A DNA stretch of 64,000 bases, taken from assembly GCA_045660265.1 (NCBI GenBank), contig JAZRDM010000069.1, positions 1 to 64,000 of the forward strand, given 5' to 3'. The translations under genes were made by a program, and so were the position numbers. Positions within the stretch are counted from its first letter, which is position 1. Each line of letters opens with the position of its first letter. Of the stretch, positions 59,451 to 64,000 are shown one piece after another. This DNA is from Scatosoma sp045660265. Lineage in GTDB: Bacteria > Bacillota > Clostridia > Christensenellales > Borkfalkiaceae. The notes below the pieces were generated by a model. That model made no database searches, was not told the DNA's origin, and saw only the letters and a program-made list of their open reading frames with translations.

Positions 59451-60857
59451 ATGTCAGGACTTTTGCTTAAAGGCATCAATAAAGTATACCCCTCGGGTGT
59501 ACAAGCAGTATTCAATTTCTGTTTAGATATCAGAGATAAAGAATTTATCGTACTCGTAGGCCCTTCCGGTTGCGGTAAGTCTACGACGCTTCGTATGATT
59601 GCAGGTTTGGAAGAAATCTCTTCTGGTGAACTTTACATTGACGGTAAACTCGTAAACGACGTAGTTCCCAAAGACAGAGATATCGCGATGGTATTCCAAA
59701 ACTATGCATTGTATCCCCATATGTCCGTATATGATAATATGGCATTTGGTTTAAAACTTCGTAAAGTACCCAAGGAAATTATCGACCAAAAGGTAAAAGC
59801 AGCAGCTGAAATCCTTGGTATTACCGATTATCTTTCGAGAAAGCCGAAGGCATTGTCCGGTGGCCAACGTCAACGTGTAGCTCTTGGCCGTACGATTGTT
59901 CGTGAACCTAAGGTATTCCTTTTGGACGAACCTTTGTCCAACTTGGACGCAAAGCTCCGTGCTTCCATGAGAACGGAAATCTCCAAGTTGCATACCAGAC
60001 TTGCAACGACGTTCATCTACGTTACCCACGACCAAGTAGAAGCTATGACCATGGGTACGAGAATCGTTGTTATGAAAGACGGTTTCATGCAACAAGTGGA
60101 CACCCCTCAAAACTTGTACGATTATCCCGTAAACCTTTTCGTTGCAGGCTTTATCGGTACTCCTCAAATGAACTTCTTCAAAGATTCCAAGCTCGTTACG
60201 AAGAACGGTAAAATTTATGTGGAATTCGTTGGCGGTAACTCTATTCTTCTTCCCAACTCCCTTGTAGAAAGAATTAAGAATAAGAGCGAATATATCGACA
60301 CTGGCAAGAGTATAACGCTCGGTGTACGTCCCGAAGATATCCACCAAGACCAAGTATTCATCAATAACTCGCCCGACACGGTTATCAAGGCTCGTATCGA
60401 CGTTATTGAAAAGCTCGGTGCAGAAACGCAAATTTATTGCGAACTCGATTATGCTGGTAAAGAATCTTCGGTTATCGATAACTCCACGCAAATGATCGCT
60501 AAGATCTCCAGCCGTGCAGTTGTAGAATTGAAGAGTATTATCGAACTTGCATTCGACGCTAACCACCTTCATATGTTTGACGGCGAAACGGAAGCAACCA
60601 TGCTCAACAGAGACGCTGGTTACGAAGTTATCCCTGAAAACGCAGAAGGTTCGGCATTCGTACCTCCTACACCTCAAGAAATGCGCGCGCAAATTGATGC
60701 AGCTCGTATCGTAACGAAGGAAATGAAGGCACAAGCAAAGAAAGACGCTAAGATGGCAAAGCTTGCACAAAAGGCAGCAGAAGCTCAAAAAGCAGAAGAA
60801 GCAGTTGAAGCAGCTCCCGTAGAAGAAGCAACTGAAGAACCTAGCGACGAAGAATAA
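59451..60857 (+). CDS. carbohydrate ABC transporter ATPase (MsmX/UgpC-like) with long C-terminal tail
   Basis: This 468-aa ATPase of the CUT1 family energises sugar importers. It has Walker A GPSGCGKST, Q-loop VFQNYALYPHMSVYDNMAF, signature LSGGQRQR, Walker B VFLLDEPLSNLDAKLR and the H-loop YVTHDQVEAMTMG. A TOBE-like regulatory domain occupies about 235-370. The tail from about 395 is Ala/Lys/Glu-rich (AKKDAKMAKLAQKAAEAQ) and extends the usual 370-residue length by about 100. No permease or binding protein is adjacent, so it is probably a shared ATPase. GGAGG is 8 bases before ATG 59451. Confidence 0.94.
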   Translation: MSGLLLKGINKVYPSGVQAVFNFCLDIRDKEFIVLVGPSGCGKSTTLRMIAGLEEISSGELYIDGKLVNDVVPKDRDIAMVFQNYALYPHMSVYDNMAFGLKLRKVPKEIIDQKVKAAAEILGITDYLSRKPKALSGGQRQRVALGRTIVREPKVFLLDEPLSNLDAKLRASMRTEISKLHTRLATTFIYVTHDQVEAMTMGTRIVVMKDGFMQQVDTPQNLYDYPVNLFVAGFIGTPQMNFFKDSKLVTKNGKIYVEFVGGNSILLPNSLVERIKNKSEYIDTGKSITLGVRPEDIHQDQVFINNSPDTVIKARIDVIEKLGAETQIYCELDYAGKESSVIDNSTQMIAKISSRAVVELKSIIELAFDANHLHMFDGETEATMLNRDAGYEVIPENAEGSAFVPPTPQEMRAQIDAARIVTKEMKAQAKKDAKMAKLAQKAAEAQKAEEAVEAAPVEEATEEPSDEE

Positions 60858-60863
60858 TTGATA

Positions 60864-60900
60864 AAAAAGGCTTGGAGTAAATCCAAGCCTTTTATTTTTT
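60864..60900 (+). terminator. Rho-independent terminator
   Basis: AAAAAGGCTTGGA pairs with TCCAAGCCTTTT around a GTAAA loop, followed by T's. It ends the ABC ATPase gene. Confidence 0.92.
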
Positions 60901-60911
60901 CAAAATAGCAA

Positions 60912-60940
60912 GAAAAAAGCGTGGCGTCTGCCACGCTTTT
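60912..60940 (-). terminator. Terminator of the TSCPD/DUF4364/HPr-like genes
   Basis: AAAAGCGTGGC (60915-60925) pairs with GCCACGCTTTT (60930-60940). On the minus strand a T run follows. Confidence 0.88.
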
Positions 60941-60941
60941 A

Positions 60942-61205
60942 TTATTCTTCCGTTTTTGAACTTGCCGCTTTGTATTCAGCGATTGCTTTAGCAAGCTGAT
61001 CAGGGCAAGACGTATTATTACGGCACTTAATCCCTAAAAGCAATGCTTGCACTTCGTCGATATCTTTGCCTTCGACAAGTTTTGCAATCCCTTGCAAATT
61101 ACCGCTGCAGCCACCGATAAAACGAAGACTGCGCAATTTGTTTTCCGCATCCACCTCAAAAAGAATTTGTCTGGAACAACTACCTTTGGTTGCATAACTG
61201 AACAT
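60942..61205 (-). CDS. TSCPD domain protein (TIGR03905-like)
   Basis: This small 87-aa protein carries Cys in CSRQILFEV, GGCSGNLQGIAKLVEG and GIKCRNNTSCPDQLAKAI. The TSCPD motif (here TSCPDQL) is shared with a domain found at the end of some ribonucleotide reductases and is suspected to bind metal. Function unknown. It is the last gene of a minus-strand group with DUF4364 and an HPr-like gene. Confidence 0.88.
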   Translation of the reverse strand: MFSYATKGSCSRQILFEVDAENKLRSLRFIGGCSGNLQGIAKLVEGKDIDEVQALLLGIKCRNNTSCPDQLAKAIAEYKAASSKTEE

Positions 61206-61243
61206 GATGTTTATACCTCGCTAATATGTAATATGAATCTATC

Positions 61244-61771
61244 TCAATCTACTAACGTTTCATAGATGGCAGAATACAAATCAGACGCTTTGCTCGCCCA
61301 ACTCTTATAGATATTCTGTGCAGTCTTTTTATCGGGAATCACAAACTTAAGCTCTAACATAGGCTGAATGGGCGCGATAATTTTCAAATAAACGGTGTAG
61401 GTACCGTCTTTATTTTGGAAATAATCGGCTTTGCATTCTTGTTTGGTGCGTAATTTTCCGCTGTTGTTTTTAATAAACGCCGAAATTTCGTCCCGAATAC
61501 TTTTAGGAATATTGATATAGAAATTATTCAAGCTTTCTCTGCCGTCTGAGGTGATGGTGTAAAGAGGTTCTTCTTCCGAAGAGGATGCCCTGCAAATAAA
61601 CCCGTCGTCAATCAGTTTAGGGATCAGTTCCATGCAATCCATATAATTCAGCCAATTATTCCCCGACGTACACATTTCCACAATCGTACGCGCGGAAAGT
61701 GCGCTCTCCATCTTATCAAAGACGAACAGCACGATCAATTTATTGACAGAAGTTTCTCCTTGGATTTGCAT
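61244..61771 (-). CDS. DUF4364 family protein
   Basis: This 175-aa protein matches the DUF4364 pattern known from Clostridia: NKLIVLFVFDKMESALSA near the N-terminus, then a probable winged-HTH region (LIPKLIDDGFICRAS, LYTITSDGRESLNNF). A C-terminal beta-rich part (YTVYLKIIAPIQPMLELKF) follows. A role as a DNA-binding regulator is plausible but unproven. It is downstream of the HPr-like gene by 79 bases. Confidence 0.85.
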   Translation of the reverse strand: MQIQGETSVNKLIVLFVFDKMESALSARTIVEMCTSGNNWLNYMDCMELIPKLIDDGFICRASSSEEEPLYTITSDGRESLNNFYINIPKSIRDEISAFIKNNSGKLRTKQECKADYFQNKDGTYTVYLKIIAPIQPMLELKFVIPDKKTAQNIYKSWASKASDLYSAIYETLVD

Positions 61772-61850
61772 TTGTAAATCTCCTAAAAAGGCATTAGCCT
61801 TGTTTTAAACAGAATAGCAACGGCTTTACGCCGTTGTCGCTATCGCGAAA

Positions 61851-62078
61851 TTACGCTTCGAATTTTTTCAAATCGGACAAAAGATTTTCGCAGTCATCTG
61901 CGTAAATTTCTACGATAATAGGTTGGGAAAGGTCAAGAGAGAAGATACCCAAAATGGACTTTGCATCAACTACGTACTTACCGCTCTTCAATAAAATTTC
62001 ACAAGGGTAGTTTTGCGTAATGTTTACAAACTCTTTCACTCTTTGTGCCATTTCCAACGAAATTTTAATCGATTTCAT
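61851..62078 (-). CDS. HPr-like protein lacking the phosphorylatable histidine
   Basis: This 75-aa protein has the C-terminal two thirds of an HPr fold: KYVVDAKSILGIFSLDL corresponds to the HPr K.VNAKSIMGIMSL stretch with regulatory Ser46 (Ser41 here), then IIVEIYADDCE. The N-terminal GLHARPA loop with His15 is absent and replaced by EMAQRVKEFVNI. It could not relay phosphate in the PTS. By analogy with Crh it may act only in regulation. SD GGAGGG and a consensus promoter are present. Confidence 0.85.
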   Translation of the reverse strand: MKSIKISLEMAQRVKEFVNITQNYPCEILLKSGKYVVDAKSILGIFSLDLSQPIIVEIYADDCENLLSDLKKFEA

Positions 62079-62110
62079 AATAAAAACCCTCCTATGAATT
62101 CGCTGTTTAC

Positions 62111-62139
62111 ATTATACCCGAAAAGTCAAAGAAAATCAA
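62111..62139 (-). promoter_or_regulatory. Promoter of the HPr-like gene
   Basis: On the minus strand TTGATT (62134-62139) and TATAAT (62111-62116) are 17 bases apart. Confidence 0.82.
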
Positions 62140-62219
62140 GATATTTCGCGAAAAAATATTTATTATTTTGCAAAAATATGTTATAATAGAAAAAACAAAG
62201 TAAAAAAGGCGGTAAGGAT

Positions 62220-62750
62220 ATGCAATTAACAGAAAAAACAGTCGCAAAAAATTACGTCTACCAAGGGAAAATTATCTCTGTGCGCAATGACGACGCGCTT
62301 TTACCCAACGGCGCGCCCTGCAAACGAGAAATTATCGAGCATTCTGGCGGCGCATGTGTTTTATGCGTCAATGAAAAAGGCGTTTTGATGGTAAAGCAAT
62401 ATCGGTACGCTTACGGCGAATGCGTCTATGAAATTCCTGCGGGAAAATTAGAAAAAGGGGAAGACCCTATGCTTGCGGCAAAGCGTGAATTAGAGGAAGA
62501 AGCTGGGGTAACGGCAGGCTCGCTGAAGTTGTTATACGTCATCTATCCAACGCCTGGTTACACCAATGAAAAAATTTATTTATACGAAGCGTCCGATTGT
62601 CAAATGGGTAACGCGCATTTAGACGAAGATGAGTTTTTAACCGTTGAATACATTCCTTTAGGCAAAGCGAAAGAGATGCTGCGTAACGGCGAATTTCACG
62701 ACTCGAAGACAATTATCGCTTTGCAGTCTTACTTTTTAAAACATTTATAA
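62220..62750 (+). CDS. NUDIX hydrolase (ADP-ribose pyrophosphatase-like)
   Basis: This 176-aa NUDIX protein has the box GKLEKGEDPMLAAKRELEEEAG (first Gly to last Gly), with E, REL and EE metal ligands as expected. PTPGYTNEKIYLYEA 15-20 residues later is typical of ADP-ribose pyrophosphatases. It is preceded by a TATAAT box (62182-62187) and followed by a strong terminator. Confidence 0.93.
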   Translation: MQLTEKTVAKNYVYQGKIISVRNDDALLPNGAPCKREIIEHSGGACVLCVNEKGVLMVKQYRYAYGECVYEIPAGKLEKGEDPMLAAKRELEEEAGVTAGSLKLLYVIYPTPGYTNEKIYLYEASDCQMGNAHLDEDEFLTVEYIPLGKAKEMLRNGEFHDSKTIIALQSYFLKHL

Positions 62751-62759
62751 ACAATAAAC

Positions 62760-62788
62760 AAGGGAGAGCCTTCAGGGCTCTCCCTTTT
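62760..62788 (+). terminator. Rho-independent terminator after the NUDIX gene
   Basis: AAGGGAGAGCC (62760-62770) pairs with GGGCTCTCCCTT (62775-62786), followed by T's. Confidence 0.92.
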
Positions 62789-62819
62789 CGCAAATTAAGG
62801 AGAAAAAAGATAAGAAGCA

Positions 62820-63044
62820 TTAGCAACCACAATGGCAATGACAACCGCAGTTGCAGCCGTTGTCAGCGGGAGTAAGGATGGCGGCAAGTGTTCCGTTTTT
62901 ATACAAGCAATACAGCAATGCGATAATAATGGGCAAGCCGCAACCAGTTAATACGTTCGAACAGAAAATCCCATCTTTCGAGCCAAGCACAAGCAGCGCG
63001 ATTAAAATCCAAAGGGTTGTATTCCCTTGAGAGAAGCAATTCAT
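62820..63044 (-). CDS. small membrane protein with Cys/His-rich C-terminus
   Basis: This 74-aa protein has two hydrophobic segments (TLWILIALLVLG and GLPIIIALLYCLY) and ends in NGCNCGCHCHCGC, a dense cluster of Cys and His that could bind metal. The ATG at 63044 is set by a perfect AGGAGG (63050-63055); the longer frame to 63170 has no SD. A hairpin (ACCGCAGG/CCTGCGGT, about 63063-63102) lies in its leader. Family not identified. Confidence 0.75.
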   Translation of the reverse strand: MNCFSQGNTTLWILIALLVLGSKDGIFCSNVLTGCGLPIIIALLYCLYKNGTLAAILTPADNGCNCGCHCHCGC

Positions 63045-63174
63045 AGAGTACCTCCTGTGTTTTACCGCAGGGGTATGTAAGTAAAATAACCTGCGGTTTT
63101 TTCTTTCTAATATATCATATTCGTTGCTTTCACAAAAACGTTCGTATTTTTTCTTAAAACGGTTAGTCATTTTG

Positions 63175-63203
63175 TTGCAAAAGAGTGTGAAATGCGGTAT
63201 AAT
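63175..63203 (+). promoter_or_regulatory. Promoter of the ECF S component / coaX genes
   Basis: TTGCAA (63175-63180) and TATAAT (63198-63203) are 17 bases apart. Confidence 0.82.
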
Positions 63204-63207
63204 AAAG

Positions 63208-63284
63208 GTATGTAATTGTTTGTGGCGGATACGCGTAAGCGATTTGACCTATAGGAGAAACATTTACAACTACATACTTTTTTT
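63208..63284 (+). promoter_or_regulatory. structured leader / candidate attenuator
   Basis: GTATGTA-A-TTGT (63208-63219) pairs with ACAA-C-TACATAC (63266-63277), with one mismatch, and a T7 run follows. The 46 bases inside include a CGC-GTAA-GCG hairpin with a GNRA tetraloop (63232-63241) and a CCTATAGG palindrome. Transcription should begin at the 5' arm. This resembles a ligand-sensing or attenuator leader, but it matches no riboswitch class I recognise. Confidence 0.5.
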
Positions 63285-63323
63285 CTGCGGGTATTCGATA
63301 GACGAAACTCGATGGAGGTTTTT

Positions 63324-63947
63324 ATGACAACTAAATCTTTTTTTTCGGCAAAACGAGTAACGGGCATAGCCGTTTTAATGGCACTCGTCATTGTTTTGCA
63401 GGCATTTGGCGGAACGATTGCAATCGGTGCGGTACAGCTTAATTTCACGCTTATTCCCATCGTACTTGGCGCGGTATTATACGGCGCGCTTGCGGGTGCG
63501 TTGCTAGGGTTTGCGTGCGGTGTAGTAGTGCTTGTGCAGGTAATTATGGGGCTTGTTCCTTTCTATGCGATTATATGGATGCATACGCCCGTACTTGCAG
63601 CGCTTACCTGCATTATAAAAACGACAGTTGCAGGTTTTGTATCAGGCATACTGTTTGAAATTATTGCAAAGAAAAATACGCACGTTGCTTTGTTTGTTGC
63701 GTCGGGGATTGTGCCCGTTATCAATACGGGATTGTTTATCGTCGGTTGTTTGTTTATGAACGACAGTATCACCGTATTCCAAAACAGCCTTCCCGATTTT
63801 ATGGGAATGAATATGTTTGTCTTTATTTTGGTGGGCTTGGTTACGTTTAATTTCTTTATCGAGCTTGCTATCAACTTAATTGTCGCGCCCACGCTTCATA
63901 GGGTAATCGGCATTGTGGATAAACGTTTTAGGAAGGAAGAAATATGA
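63324..63947 (+). CDS. ECF transporter S component, probably for pantothenate
   Basis: This 207-aa integral membrane protein has about six hydrophobic segments. The N-terminal KRVTGIAVLMALVIVLQAFG and LNFTLIPIVLGAVLYGALAG are typical of vitamin-binding S components of energy-coupling factor transporters. The stop overlaps the coaX start (ATGA at 63944-63947), which points to pantothenate as substrate. The ATG at 63324 fits SD GGAGG (63314-63318) better than the one at 63312. Confidence 0.88.
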   Translation: MTTKSFFSAKRVTGIAVLMALVIVLQAFGGTIAIGAVQLNFTLIPIVLGAVLYGALAGALLGFACGVVVLVQVIMGLVPFYAIIWMHTPVLAALTCIIKTTVAGFVSGILFEIIAKKNTHVALFVASGIVPVINTGLFIVGCLFMNDSITVFQNSLPDFMGMNMFVFILVGLVTFNFFIELAINLIVAPTLHRVIGIVDKRFRKEEI

Positions 63948-64000
63948 TTATTTGTATTGACGTAGGAAACACGAATATTAAATATGCAATTTACGACAAG
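63944..64000 (+). CDS. coaX: type III pantothenate kinase, 5' end (partial)
   Basis: The window ends 19 codons into this gene. The N-terminus MIICIDVGNTNIKYAIYD is the ASKHA ATP-binding phosphate-1 motif of CoaX, which phosphorylates pantothenate in CoA synthesis. It overlaps the upstream S-component gene by 4 bases, so uptake and phosphorylation are translationally coupled. Confidence 0.9.
   Translation, partial: MIICIDVGNTNIKYAIYDK

Overview
The window looks like a chromosomal segment of an endospore-forming Clostridia-type Firmicute, possibly an uncultured gut lineage. Supporting genes are sigH, the spoVAC/spoVAD/spoVAE germination-channel genes, yunB and cwlD. The rpsF-ssb-rpsR and mrnC-rlmB-sigH orders are typical of Firmicutes, as are the strong SD sequences and the vegetative promoters, almost all with 17-bp spacers. 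No phage genes, insertion sequences or CRISPR arrays are visible. All family assignments are by eye from motifs; no database search was possible.

Layout. (1) 1-2.1 kb: the 3' end of a 5S rRNA gene (so an rRNA operon lies to the left), tRNA-Asn, an orphan hypothetical gene and an AraC/GyrI-like regulator. (2) 2.2-24.6 kb: one large Wzx/Wzy-type exopolysaccharide or capsule locus driven by a strong promoter. It starts with an initiating sugar-phosphate transferase, then an aldolase / 2-hydroxyacid dehydrogenase / asparagine-synthetase-like trio, about eight glycosyltransferases, a pyruvyl transferase, an EpsG-type polymerase, a flippase and an acetyltransferase. It ends with capE-capF-capG (UDP-L-FucNAc synthesis) and a nucleotidyltransferase-like gene. 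The middle (about 5.0-19.85 kb) is visibly AT-richer than both flanks and looks like an exchangeable serotype cassette. (3) 24.6-29.9 kb: a TetR/membrane-protein operon next to tRNA-Glu(CTC), enclosed by a 17-nt inverted repeat, then a lipoprotein tyrosine phosphatase and a surface protein with Ig-like domains, a Ser/Asp stalk and a Cys-containing C-terminal anchor. (4) 30.1-35.6 kb: rpsF-ssb-rpsR with a structured leader, a 1188-residue membrane-anchored protein built of degenerate repeats, and a phosphoribosyltransferase.

(5) 35.8-48.7 kb: housekeeping genes (recX-birA-nnr, a nadD-yqeK fusion with rsfS, cwlD, mrnC-rlmB-sigH-dnaX-ybaB-recR-gpsA). (6) 48.8-54.7 kb: spoVAC-spoVAD, then a three-gene insertion (PrpE-like phosphatase, HAD, SGNH hydrolase), spoVAE, and the convergent murG-yunB pair. 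(7) 54.8-64 kb: a small HTH regulator, tyrS, an IMPACT-family gene, an Abi_2/AbiF-like HEPN gene preceded by what looks like its own small structured RNA, an aldo/keto reductase, an orphan MsmX/UgpC-type ATPase, a small operon with an HPr-like protein lacking the catalytic histidine, a NUDIX hydrolase, and an ECF transporter S component overlapping coaX behind a structured leader.

Most noteworthy: the Abi-family HEPN gene with its own promoter and about 70-nt structured RNA (57.22-58.33 kb); the 1188-aa repeat protein; the possible aldolase-dehydrogenase-ligase decoration module; the structured leader of the ECF/coaX genes; and a SigE-like promoter that places the start of cwlD at or next to its ATG.
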